Source of the DNA: Dongia sedimenti
Lineage (GTDB): Bacteria > Pseudomonadota > Alphaproteobacteria > Dongiales > Dongiaceae
Direction of reading: 5' to 3'
NCBI GenBank assembly: GCA_030715195.1
Contig: JAUYVI010000008.1
Span: forward strand, 1 to 64,000
Length of the DNA stretch: 64,000 nt
Under the pieces are notes generated by a model. The model searched no databases. It was not told the DNA's origin and saw only the letters and a list, made by a program, of their open reading frames with translations. The translations under genes were made by a program, and so were the position numbers. How positions within the stretch are numbered: position 1 is the stretch's first letter; every line of letters starts with the position of its first letter. Positions 33,577-40,995 of this stretch are shown here, one piece after another.

Positions 33577-33927
33577 GTGAACGAAGGCGATAACGAAAAC
33601 GACAATCAGAAGGCTCACCAGGACCCGACGGTGGTCCTCGATGCCCATCGCGGCTTGATGGCGCAGAAGGCAACCGATGCACGGCGGAGTCAATCGGCGG
33701 TGCGCGCCGATCTGGACGCCGTGCGCGAGGGCCAGGCCTCGCTGGAGAAGCATCTGTTCGCCGGGCCGGCGACCGACTGGCCGCAGGCGGCGGAAAAAGC
33801 CGACTACCTGCTGCGCCTGTTCGCGAATACCGGCGAAGGCCAGGACCCGCGCTACAAGCAATTGATCGAGGACGCGCTCGGCGACATCGCGCGGCTTTCC
33901 GGCAAGGCGAAGGAACCCGCGCCCTGA
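33577..33927 (+). CDS. Hypothetical protein
   Basis: A 116-residue hydrophilic protein with an Asn/Asp/Glu-rich N-terminus (NEGDNENDNQKAHQD) and a helical body (LLRLFANTGEGQDPRYKQLIEDALGDIARLSGK). GTG start at 33577, 22 bases after the previous stop. No recognised domain. It probably shares a transcript with the membrane-anchored protein at 33195. Confidence 0.6.
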   Translation: MNEGDNENDNQKAHQDPTVVLDAHRGLMAQKATDARRSQSAVRADLDAVREGQASLEKHLFAGPATDWPQAAEKADYLLRLFANTGEGQDPRYKQLIEDALGDIARLSGKAKEPAP

Positions 33928-33944
33928 CCGGGCCGGCTCACCCT

Positions 33945-34154
33945 CTAGGCGGTTTCCTTCCGGCCGGCCTTGGTCGCATAGCGCGCATGGTTGGCGCCGT
34001 TGCCGGCGAGGTCCTCGCGCCAGCTGGCGGAGGCCTTGCAGCGCGGGCAGATGCGTTCGCCGGCCCAAGCGCTGTCGAACGGCGCGGCGCAGCAGAGGCA
34101 GGCGCGCGGCTTGCGGCGCGCGATGGCGGGTTCGAAGGATTCGTCGGACAGCAT
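33945..34154 (-). CDS. Small zinc-ribbon protein
   Basis: A 69-residue protein with a C-x2-C ... C-x2-C motif (CLCCAAPFDSAWAGERICPRCK), a typical zinc ribbon. The Lys/Arg-rich flanks suggest nucleic acid or protein binding. ATG 34154 is used, with a GGGGGG stretch upstream; a frame to 34199 is less likely. It is convergent with the gene at 33577 and divergent from the gene at 34262. Function unknown. Confidence 0.62.
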   Translation of the reverse strand: MLSDESFEPAIARRKPRACLCCAAPFDSAWAGERICPRCKASASWREDLAGNGANHARYATKAGRKETA

Positions 34155-34261
34155 CCCCCCACTATGGAGGCTGCCGGCCGTTTTCGTAAGAGGAATCATC
34201 GGCGCGTTGGAAGAAGCAGAACCGCGCGGACGGTCCGCGCGGCATCGGACAAGAGGATGGA

Positions 34262-34462
34262 ATGATGTACAAGAACGACACCGGCAGCATGTCGGAGACC
34301 CCGCGCGATCGCCTGGAGACCATCGACCGCCGCATCGCGCGGATGAAGTCGCTCAACCACAGCCAAGGCGACATGCTGGCGCTGCGTTTGATCGAGCACG
34401 CCGAAATCGAGCGCCGGCAGATCCTGGCGCAGCTCTCGGCCGCCGAACGCAAACAGGCCTAA
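34262..34462 (+). CDS. Small helical hypothetical protein
   Basis: A 66-residue protein (MMYKNDTGSMSETPRDRL...ARMKSLNHSQGDML...HAEIERRQILAQL), predicted all-helical. AGAGG about 8 bases before the ATGs (34262/34265) supports translation. Its stop overlaps the stop of the bicupin gene on the other strand by two bases. Function unknown. Confidence 0.6.
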   Translation: MMYKNDTGSMSETPRDRLETIDRRIARMKSLNHSQGDMLALRLIEHAEIERRQILAQLSAAERKQA

Positions 34463-35478
34463 GCCTCGCCGTCCCAGTAGTTGCGCGTGGCCCCCATGTC
34501 GAAAATGTTCTGGGGCGTGCGAAGGGCGTCCACGGCCAGCTTGTTGGAATCGGGATAGACGCAGACCTCGTTCGGGTTGCGCTCGCCGATCATCAGATAT
34601 CGGCACGGCCCGACGCCGCTGTTCAGGAAGGAATGGCCGACCTTCCGCCCGGCCGGGAAGCAGACATAGTCGCCCGGCTTCATCACATGCCGCGCGTCAC
34701 CGAGCAGCAGCGTGACCTCGCCTTCGAGGATCAGCGCATGCTCCTCCTCCAGCATATGATAGTGGCGCGGGCAGAGGCGCTTGCCGGGCGCCGGGGCTTC
34801 GATCAGCATGCCGACATGCCAGCCCTCGCCCACCGCGGCATGGGTCAGGTGCTTCGCCCGGCCGCCGAACTTCTCCGCCGCGAAGGAGTCCTCCCAGGGC
34901 ACCGCATCCGCCGACACCGGCGGCTTCGGCGCGAGGCCCGGCTGGTCGAGCTGGATCTCCGCGTCGGCGGGCGGCTGCCGGCCGGGCGGCAAGCCGGTAT
35001 CCTCGCCGTCCCAGTAGTTGCGCAAGGCGGCGCCGTCGAGCAACGCGCGCCGGCCGAGTGCCCGCACCAGCACCTTCCCGGTATCGGGATAGACCGCGAC
35101 CTCGTTCGGATTGTTCTCGCCGACGATCACATAGCGGCAAAGCCGGTCGCTCTCGTTGATCAGGCAATGCCCCGCCTTCTGGCCCGCCGGGAAGCAGGCA
35201 TAGTCGCCGGGTTTCAGCCGATGCCGATCGTTGCCGAGGCGCAGCGTCGGCGTGCCCTCGAGCACGTAGACATGCTCCTCCTCGTGCATGTGGTAGTGGA
35301 ACGGCGCGGTTTGCTTGCCCGGCGCCAGCTCCTCGATCGCAACCCCGACATGATAGCCCTCGCCGCAAGCCGCCAAGGTCAGGTGCTTGTACCGGATGTC
35401 GAAGTTCGGCACGTCGGACCATGCGGTCCAGGGGACATCGTCGCTGCGGATCGGTTTGATCGGTTTCTCGGTCGACAT
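34459..35478 (-). CDS. Bicupin protein
   Basis: A 339-residue protein with two cupin domains. Domain 1 (~residues 30-150) has the metal motifs HYHMHEEEH and PGDYACFPAGQKAGH; domain 2 (~205-320) has HYHMLEEEH and PGDYVCFPAGRKVGH. Each is followed by a matching tail: NPNEVAVYPDTGKVL...LRNYWDGE and NPNEVCVYPDSNKLA...TRNYWDGE. Both metal sites look intact. It is an internal duplication in which each half equals a stand-alone cupin protein. The start is ATG 35478 (MSTEKPI). Such cupins may be dioxygenases, isomerases or sensors; the substrate is unknown. Confidence 0.85.
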   Translation of the reverse strand: MSTEKPIKPIRSDDVPWTAWSDVPNFDIRYKHLTLAACGEGYHVGVAIEELAPGKQTAPFHYHMHEEEHVYVLEGTPTLRLGNDRHRLKPGDYACFPAGQKAGHCLINESDRLCRYVIVGENNPNEVAVYPDTGKVLVRALGRRALLDGAALRNYWDGEDTGLPPGRQPPADAEIQLDQPGLAPKPPVSADAVPWEDSFAAEKFGGRAKHLTHAAVGEGWHVGMLIEAPAPGKRLCPRHYHMLEEEHALILEGEVTLLLGDARHVMKPGDYVCFPAGRKVGHSFLNSGVGPCRYLMIGERNPNEVCVYPDSNKLAVDALRTPQNIFDMGATRNYWDGEA

Positions 35479-35542
35479 CGATGGCAGGCTCCGTCTCGAT
35501 CGGGAGACGGAGTTTGACCGCACCGCGTGTCCGCTTCAACCC

Positions 35543-36298
35543 TCACGCAAACGCCATCGCCGGCGACTCCCGCGGCCGCGCCACCGGCGCCCAGGCAAAC
35601 TCCGGAAAGAAGTGCGGCACCGCGCGGTCGATGTAGCGCGCGAGGTTCGCATGGACAAGGCCGCGGTGGCGCAAAGGCGAATCCAGAGCGCCGTTGAGCA
35701 AGGTGGCCAGCATGCCGGTCATCGCCGCGTCGGTGCCGCAGGGCTGGTCGCCCATCAGCCAGAGGCGCTTGCCGAGCAAAGCCGAGAGCGATTCCAAGGT
35801 GCGGCCGCCGAGTTCGGTGATCTCCTCCGCCGTGTGGCGGCCGATCCCCTGGGCCTGCAGGGAGCCCAGCACCTTGTTGCGCGCGGTGCTGCGGAGCTGG
35901 TCGCGGATCGCTTCGGGCGCACGGTCGAAGAAGTGCGCCGGGCCCTTGTCGAAATTCTCCTGGATGCCCCAGCGCATGTGCAGGCAGCACCAATAGAGAT
36001 GGTCCTCGAGCATGCGCTCGACCGCCCAGGCCTGCGCCCGCCCGACGGCGTCGAGGCCGCGGTCGAAGTCGAAGCCGTATTTCCGCTCGATATGGGCGCG
36101 GATGAAGCTGGTATCGGCCACCACCTCGTCCGCATCGTCGATGAAGGGCAGCTTGCCCTTGGGGCCCTGGTCCGGGCCGGCGCCGGTGTTCTTGACGTAT
36201 TCGAGCCCGGCCATGCGCAGCAGGATCTCCGCCTTCATGCAATAGGGGCTGCCGTCCGGCATGCCGAGATAGGGGCCGAAGCCGTAGAGCGTGATCAT
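35543..36298 (-). CDS. Glutathione S-transferase family protein
   Basis: A 251-residue GST-fold protein of the FAX/metaxin-like branch. The thioredoxin-like N-domain starts MITLYGFGPYLGMPDGSPYCMKAEILLRMAGLEY with the active-site region SPYCMK, then GKLPFIDDADEVVADTSFI (cis-Pro and glutamyl-binding Asp-Thr). The helical C-domain holds GDQPCGTDAAMTGML. Probably a cytosolic detoxification or reductive enzyme. ATG 36298 is used (GTG 36307 also possible). It is divergent from the WYL regulator; a dyad between them is a likely operator. Confidence 0.85.
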   Translation of the reverse strand: MITLYGFGPYLGMPDGSPYCMKAEILLRMAGLEYVKNTGAGPDQGPKGKLPFIDDADEVVADTSFIRAHIERKYGFDFDRGLDAVGRAQAWAVERMLEDHLYWCCLHMRWGIQENFDKGPAHFFDRAPEAIRDQLRSTARNKVLGSLQAQGIGRHTAEEITELGGRTLESLSALLGKRLWLMGDQPCGTDAAMTGMLATLLNGALDSPLRHRGLVHANLARYIDRAVPHFFPEFAWAPVARPRESPAMAFA

Positions 36299-36357
36299 GT
36301 CCCTCACCTTTTGACCTCAATGACGCTCCGGGTGATAGTCCACCCCTGCTGCCACCA

Positions 36358-36390
36358 TGCTGTCAGCATCGCGATGGCAGCCTGCTGACA
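36358..36390. promoter_or_regulatory. Putative operator between GST and WYL regulator genes
   Basis: TGTCAGCA (36361-36368) and TGCTGACA (36383-36390) form a perfect 8-base inverted repeat whose centres are 22 bases apart (two helical turns). The left arm also overlaps the palindrome TGCTGTCAGCA (36358-36368). It is 28 bases before the start of the regulator at 36418. It probably binds that regulator (inference). Confidence 0.55.
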
Positions 36391-36417
36391 CCAGGGCGGC
36401 AACAGGGAGCGCGCAAC

Positions 36418-37122
36418 GTGCGGAAAGCGGATCGGCTGTTCCAGATCATCCAGATCCTGCGGCGGGCGCGGCAGCCGATCACGGCCGACGCGATCGCCGT
36501 CGAGCTGGAGACCTCGAAACGCTCGGTCTATCGCGACATCGCGACCCTGATGGGCCAGCGCGTGCCGATCCGCGGCGAAGCGGGCATGGGCTATGTGCTG
36601 GAAGCGGGATTCGACTTGCCACCTCTGATGCTGACCCCGGACGAGATCGAGGCCGCCGTGCTCGGCGCCCAATGGGTGATGGCGCGCGGCGATCCCGCCT
36701 TGGTGCGGGCGGCACAGGATCTGGTGGCGAAGATCGCCGCCGCGGTGCCGGAGCGGCTGCGGCCGCTGGTGCTCGACCCCTCGGCCCGGACCCGCAGCGA
36801 CCAGCTGCCGATCCCACCCGATGCGATCGACATGGCCGAGGTGCGGCGCGCCATCCATGGCGCCCGCAAGATCCAGCTCGGCTATCGCGACGAGAAGGGC
36901 GAGGACACGGCGCGCAAGGTCTGGCCGATCGCCATCGGCTATCTGGAGACCGTGCGCATGATGGTTGCCTGGTGCGAGCTCAGAAAGGACTTCCGCCACT
37001 TCCGCACCGACCGGATCACCGCCGCGGCATTCCTCGACGAGCGCTATCCGGAACGGCCGGCCGCCTTGCGCGCAAAGTGGCGCGCGGCACTGCGCGACCG
37101 CGTGCCGGAGAAGAAGACCTGA
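36418..37122 (+). CDS. YafY-family transcriptional regulator (HTH + WYL)
   Basis: A 234-residue protein with an N-terminal DeoR/HTH_11-type helix-turn-helix (MRKADRLFQIIQILRRARQPITADAIAVELETSKRSVYRDIATL) and a WYL domain (residues ~135-210: IHGARKIQLGYRDEKGEDTARKVWPIAIGYLETVRMMVAWCELRKDFRHFRTDRI). WYL domains sense ligands, often nucleic acid fragments or small molecules. Divergent from the GST gene, so it probably controls that gene and itself through the dyad at 36358. GTG/ATG start at 36418 follows the operator closely. Confidence 0.88.
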   Translation: MRKADRLFQIIQILRRARQPITADAIAVELETSKRSVYRDIATLMGQRVPIRGEAGMGYVLEAGFDLPPLMLTPDEIEAAVLGAQWVMARGDPALVRAAQDLVAKIAAAVPERLRPLVLDPSARTRSDQLPIPPDAIDMAEVRRAIHGARKIQLGYRDEKGEDTARKVWPIAIGYLETVRMMVAWCELRKDFRHFRTDRITAAAFLDERYPERPAALRAKWRAALRDRVPEKKT

Positions 37123-37608
37123 CTACTTCGCCTTCTCGGCGATGCCGGCCAGGCCCGCGTCGTAGATGCCGCCGATCACCTCAATCGCCTTCTCGTCCGG
37201 CGCGTCCTTGGCATCGAACGTACCGACCCAGGTGAGGGTCGAGCCGCTGCCATTCGCCGCGACCGAGAGCGTCGAAGCGTAGTTCGAGACCGGGAGCGGG
37301 CTCTCGACGATGGTGTAACCGTAGGAATGCGCGGCATCGTCCCAGGCCGCCTGCTGCTCCAGGATCTGGCCGCCGCCCTTCAGGGAGAGCAGACGGAAGG
37401 TTTTGCCGTCCTTCTGCTGGAGCTCGCATTTCTCGACCGCGGGATGCCAAGCGCCGATGCCGCAGAAATCGCCGATCGCCTTCCAGACCGCGTCGGGCGC
37501 TGCGGCGACATCGATGCTCTTCTTCACGTCCAAGGCCATGGCGGAACTCCCGAATGCAGCGACGGCAAACAGCGCCGTCGCGGACAGCACAATGCGTGTT
37601 GATTTCAT
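37123..37608 (-). CDS. Secreted SRPBCC-fold protein
   Basis: A 161-residue protein with a signal peptide (MKSTRIVLSATALFAVAAFGSSAMA, cleavage after AMA) and a START/Bet v1-type SRPBCC domain: LDVKKSIDVAAAPDAVWKAIGDFCGIGAWHPAVEKCEL, then GGQILEQ, SYGYTIVESPLPVSNYAS, and a C-terminal long helix. Two Cys (FCG, KCEL) could form a disulfide. Such periplasmic lipid-fold proteins bind hydrophobic ligands. Start is ATG 37608. Its stop abuts the stop of the WYL gene without overlap. Confidence 0.85.
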   Translation of the reverse strand: MKSTRIVLSATALFAVAAFGSSAMALDVKKSIDVAAAPDAVWKAIGDFCGIGAWHPAVEKCELQQKDGKTFRLLSLKGGGQILEQQAAWDDAAHSYGYTIVESPLPVSNYASTLSVAANGSGSTLTWVGTFDAKDAPDEKAIEVIGGIYDAGLAGIAEKAK

Positions 37609-37755
37609 GATTACCCACTCCTCCCGGATCGCCGATCTCCGGAACCGGGTCGGCGTTGCTGTCACCATAGGATGAAAAGGCGCGCGGCATATTGGACTTT
37701 GGTTTGACGCGGCTTAGGCTGAGCGCGCCTGTCCTGAAACCCGAGGAACCCCGCA

Positions 37756-38193
37756 ATGAAACCCCTGCTCGCCGCTTGGCAGTTCTGGGCCCTGCTCTCG
37801 GCCGCCTTCGCCGCGCTGACCGCGATCTTCGCCAAGGTCGGGGTCGAGAACGTCAATTCCGATTTCGCCACCTTCATCCGCACGGTCGTCATCTTGGGCG
37901 TCATCGCGGCGATCCTCACGATGAGCGGCGAATGGCAGCCGTTCGCCAGCGTCTCGGGCCGGACCTACCTCTTTCTGGCGCTGTCGGGTCTGGCGACCGG
38001 CGCCTCCTGGCTCTGCTATTTCCGGGCGCTGAAGATCGGCCAGGCAGCGCAGGTGGCGCCGATCGACAAACTCTCGGTGGTGCTGGTCGCCCTGTTCGGC
38101 ATGGTGTTTCTCGGCGAGCGCCTGAACACGCTGAGCTGGCTCGGGATCGGGCTCATCGCCGGAGGTGCGATTCTGGTCGCATTTGAGGCCTAG
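37756..38193 (+). CDS. EamA/DMT-family half-size transporter
   Basis: A 145-residue integral membrane protein with one EamA unit (5 predicted helices: FWALLSAAFAALTAIFAKVG, IRTVVILGVIAAILT, YLFLALSGLATGASWLCYFRAL, VAPIDKLSVVLVALFGMVFLGE, WLGIGLIAGGAILVAF). Full DMT exporters have two units (10 helices), so this acts as a dimer, as in COG2510. Conserved EKVG / FRALKIGQAA and PIDKLSVVL motifs are present. Substrate unknown. Short gap to the CsbD gene. Confidence 0.85.
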   Translation: MKPLLAAWQFWALLSAAFAALTAIFAKVGVENVNSDFATFIRTVVILGVIAAILTMSGEWQPFASVSGRTYLFLALSGLATGASWLCYFRALKIGQAAQVAPIDKLSVVLVALFGMVFLGERLNTLSWLGIGLIAGGAILVAFEA

Positions 38194-38289
38194 ATTCGGG
38201 TCGGAACCTTCTTCCGCCCAGATCCTTGAATCCGCGTGGAGGAGATCGTCGCCGCATGACGTGGCGCGAAACCGACCAAGGAGGATTTC

Positions 38290-38475
38290 ATGGACAAGGA
38301 CCGGATCAAAGGCACCGCGCACCAGGCAAAGGGCGCCGTGAAGGAAGGTATCGGCAAGGTCACCGGCGACGCCAAGCTGGAGACCGAAGGCAAGGCCGAG
38401 AAGGCTGCCGGCAAGGTGCAGAACGCCGTCGGTGGCATGAAAGATGCCGTGCGCGACGCAGTGCGCAAGCACTAA
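38290..38475 (+). CDS. CsbD family stress protein
   Basis: A 61-residue CsbD-like protein: MDKDRIKGTAHQAKGAVKEGIGKVTGDAKLETEGKAEKAAGKVQ holds the typical repeated K-G-A-x-x-x-x-G-K pattern. CsbD proteins are small, abundant, largely disordered stress-response proteins. The ribosome-binding site AAGGAGG is 9 bases before the ATG. A strong terminator follows. Confidence 0.9.
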   Translation: MDKDRIKGTAHQAKGAVKEGIGKVTGDAKLETEGKAEKAAGKVQNAVGGMKDAVRDAVRKH

Positions 38476-38491
38476 CAAGCGCTGCACGACG

Positions 38492-38526
38492 AAAGGCGGC
38501 CGCTCCCCGAAGCGGCCGCCTTTTTC
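38492..38526 (+). terminator. Intrinsic terminator after the CsbD gene
   Basis: The stem GGCGGCCGCT / AGCGGCCGCC (perfect 10 bases) with a 6-base loop is followed by TTTTT at 38521-38525. It ends only 27 bases before the next start codon. Confidence 0.88.
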
Positions 38527-38552
38527 GTTGTCTAAAACGGAAGTTCCCAGTC

Positions 38553-39770
38553 ATGTCGAGCGCCACTGTTCATCGCCAATTGCGCGCGGGTACGTCCGTG
38601 TGGCTCTCACGCGCCCGGCGGCCGGCGATCCGGCATGCGAAGCATCCCGGACAAATCGAACCCGATGTCGTGGTGGTCGGTGCCGGGATCAGCGGCGCGC
38701 TGATCGCCGACGCGCTGGTGACTGCGGGCAAGACCGTCGCCGTCTTCGATCGCCGCGGACCCTTGCAGGGCTCGACCCCCGCCAGCACCGCGCTTCTCCA
38801 ATTTGAGATCGACATTCCGCTCTCGGAGCTCAGCCGCAAGATCGGCCGCGAAAAGGCGGCACGCGCCTGGTGGCGCTCGGCCGACGGCGTGGAACACCTG
38901 CGTGCGCGAATCCTCGATCTCGGCCTCGATTGCGACTTCCAGGAGCGCTGCTCGGTCTACCTTCCGGGTGACCTGCTCGACATGGCCGGGCTGAAGCACG
39001 AGACCAAGCTGCGCCGCGCCGCCGGCCTGCGCTCGACGATGATCGGCCGCCAGGAGTTGAAAGCACTGACCGGGGTTTCTCGGCCCGGTGCGATCCTCTC
39101 CCACGGCACCGCCGAGGTGAATCCGGTCAAGCTGACCGCCGGTCTGTGGCAGTCGGCCGTGGCGCGGGGCGCCAAGATCTATGCGCCGGTCGAGGTCGAT
39201 GACGTGGCAAGCTTCCGGGATCATGTTCGGGTCAAGCTGGCGGGCGGCCGCACCATCCGCGCCGGCGCCATCGTCTTCGCGACCGGCTATGAACTGGTGA
39301 AGTTCATCAAGCCGAAGGGTTACAAGATCGCCTCGACCTGGGCCTATGCCACGCGGATCCAGAAAGAGAACCTCTGGCCGAGCCGCTGCCTGATCTGGGA
39401 GGCGGCCGACCCCTATCTCTATGCCCGCACCGATGCCGCCGGCCGGATCATCGTCGGCGGTGAGGACGAGGAGTTCGCCGACGCGGCGGCCCGCAACCGC
39501 CTGCTGCCGGAGAAGATCGCTGCGATCGAGCGCAAGCTGGCCAAGCTGATGCCCAAGGTCGACCCGACCCCGGCGCAGGCCTGGTGCGGCAGCTTCGGCC
39601 AGAGTCCGACCGGCCTGCCGCTGATCGGCGCGATCCCGCGCCATCGCAATTGTTACGCCGTGCTCGGCTTCGGCGGCAACGGCATCACCTTCAGCGCCAT
39701 CGCGGCGCAAGTGCTCCAGCGCACGCTGTGTGGTCTGAAGGACCCGGACGCGGATCTGTTCCGCTTCTAG
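38553..39770 (+). CDS. DAO-type FAD-dependent oxidoreductase
   Basis: A 405-residue flavoprotein of the D-amino-acid oxidase/glycine oxidase family. The dinucleotide-binding motif VVVVGAGISGALIADAL is at residues ~40-56, then VFDRRGPLQGSTPASTALLQFEID. The C-terminal FAD motif is SFGQSPTGLPLIGAIPRHRNCYAVLGFGGNGITFSAIAA. Such enzymes oxidise amines or secondary amino acids, often giving formaldehyde or an imine. The start is ATG 38553 with GGAAG; this reading has 20-30 residues before the FAD motif, more than usual. It is convergent with the GFA gene, and its stop overlaps that stop by two bases (CTAG). Confidence 0.85.
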   Translation: MSSATVHRQLRAGTSVWLSRARRPAIRHAKHPGQIEPDVVVVGAGISGALIADALVTAGKTVAVFDRRGPLQGSTPASTALLQFEIDIPLSELSRKIGREKAARAWWRSADGVEHLRARILDLGLDCDFQERCSVYLPGDLLDMAGLKHETKLRRAAGLRSTMIGRQELKALTGVSRPGAILSHGTAEVNPVKLTAGLWQSAVARGAKIYAPVEVDDVASFRDHVRVKLAGGRTIRAGAIVFATGYELVKFIKPKGYKIASTWAYATRIQKENLWPSRCLIWEAADPYLYARTDAAGRIIVGGEDEEFADAAARNRLLPEKIAAIERKLAKLMPKVDPTPAQAWCGSFGQSPTGLPLIGAIPRHRNCYAVLGFGGNGITFSAIAAQVLQRTLCGLKDPDADLFRF

Positions 39771-40207
39771 AGCACGCCGATCCGCTTCAAGAACTCGGCT
39801 TCGGTCTCGCGGGTATGGTCGCCGGCGAAGGCGTAGCTTCCCGGCTTGTTGTCGATGTAAATCTCACCGCCCATCACGAATTGCGACTGATCGTCGAACG
39901 GACCCGTGCTCATGATGTAGTGATCCGGCCCGGTGAGGCGGTAGAACAGGTGGCCGCCGCACTTCCTGCAGGTGCCGCGCTCGGCATAGTCCGAGGACTG
40001 GTAGCGCAAGATGTTCTCCGCGCCCTGGAAGGTGACGCCGCCGACGCTGACCGACATGGTCGGCCCGCCGGCATGGCGGCGGCACATGCCGCAATGGCAG
40101 ACATGCATATGCGGATCGATCTCGGTCGCGGTGAAGCGGACCGCGCCGCAGAGACAGCTGCCCGTGGCGGAAGGAATGGGGCCGGCGGCGGATGCAGTGT
40201 CGGTCAT
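39767..40207 (-). CDS. GFA family protein (glutathione-dependent formaldehyde-activating type)
   Basis: A 146-residue CENP-V/GFA-domain protein. The zinc ligands are seen as GSCLCGAVRF, CHCGMCRRHAGG and CRKCGGHLFYR. Members with confirmed activity condense formaldehyde and glutathione to S-hydroxymethylglutathione; many others are only structural relatives. Its gene overlaps that of the TetR regulator upstream by four bases (ATGA), so the two are translationally coupled, and it sits next to C1-type enzymes, which supports but does not prove a role in formaldehyde handling. Confidence 0.88.
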   Translation of the reverse strand: MTDTASAAGPIPSATGSCLCGAVRFTATEIDPHMHVCHCGMCRRHAGGPTMSVSVGGVTFQGAENILRYQSSDYAERGTCRKCGGHLFYRLTGPDHYIMSTGPFDDQSQFVMGGEIYIDNKPGSYAFAGDHTRETEAEFLKRIGVL

Positions 40208-40851
40208 GCGTTCCTCCCGTGTTGTCCCGCATTCTCGACCGCCTGCCGGAGCCAGGTCAAACAGGATCGCACGGCCTGTTTCGGCTTGAAGGTCTTCGGA
40301 TAGAGCAAGGCCTGGAGCCAGTAACCGTCGACCAGCGCCGTCAGCATACCGATCAGAGTCGCCGCGTCCTTCTTCGCGGGCACCAGGCGGAGTACCTCAG
40401 CCTCGAGATCGCGGTGATAGCGGCGCTCGACCCGGACGGCGGCGCTGCGGAAGTCGTCCCGCAGGCCGGAATCGACCCAGAAGGTGAACCAGACCGCGAG
40501 CTTCTCCGAGGTGAAAACATCGGCGCCGAAATAGGCCTCGACCATCGCGGTGATCCGGTCCCAGGGCTCCGGGCCGGCTTCCGCGACGCGCGCCTTCCAG
40601 GCCTGGTCGAACTCATCGGCCAAGTGGTTGAAGGCGGCTTCGAGCAGCAGGTCGATGGACTTGAAATGAAAGTTCATCAGGCCCTGCGAGGCGCCCGCCC
40701 GCTGCGCCACCCGTCCGACGGTGCAGCCGGCGTAGCCATGGCGGGCGATCACATGGATCGCCGCCTCGATCAGCTCCTTACGGCGGCTGGCACGGATCGC
40801 CGGATTCTGGCCGAGCGCGCGGCGTCTTTTCTTCTTGGGAGGCGTGGACAT
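40204..40851 (-). CDS. BetI-like TetR transcriptional regulator
   Basis: A 215-residue TetR protein, BetI group. The helix-turn-helix lies in HVIARHGYAGCTVGRVAQRAGASQGLMNFHFKSIDLLL; the ligand domain contains WFTFWVDSGLRDDFR. The Lys/Arg tail at the N-terminus (TPPKKKRRRALGQ) is unusual. Its gene follows the GcvT-fold gene after a 90-base repeat and overlaps the GFA gene by four bases. The TTTGAA-N6-TTCAAA dyad at 45626-45643, upstream of the whole group, fits the BetI-type operator, so it probably regulates the operon that encodes it (inference). Confidence 0.87.
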   Translation of the reverse strand: MSTPPKKKRRRALGQNPAIRASRRKELIEAAIHVIARHGYAGCTVGRVAQRAGASQGLMNFHFKSIDLLLEAAFNHLADEFDQAWKARVAEAGPEPWDRITAMVEAYFGADVFTSEKLAVWFTFWVDSGLRDDFRSAAVRVERRYHRDLEAEVLRLVPAKKDAATLIGMLTALVDGYWLQALLYPKTFKPKQAVRSCLTWLRQAVENAGQHGRNA

Positions 40852-40869
40852 GACTTCAGTTCACACTCC

Positions 40870-40957
40870 GTCATCCCCGCGCTAGGCGCGGGGATCCACG
40901 CCTTGGGGCTCGAACAACGAAAGGCGTGGATCCCCGGACCAAGTCCGGGGATGACGA
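40870..40957. repeat. GTCATCC palindromic element, copy 2
   Basis: Bounded by CGTCATCCCC and GGGGATGACG. The end hairpins are CCCCGCGCTAGGCGCGGGG (40876-40894) and CCCCGGACCAAGTCCGGGG (40934-40952), with the inner stem ATCCACGCCTT / AAGGCGTGGAT. It sits between the GcvT-fold gene and the TetR gene. Confidence 0.85.
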
Positions 40958-40995
40958 ACCAGTATAGTGTGGCGCTTCAAATCAACCATCCAACA

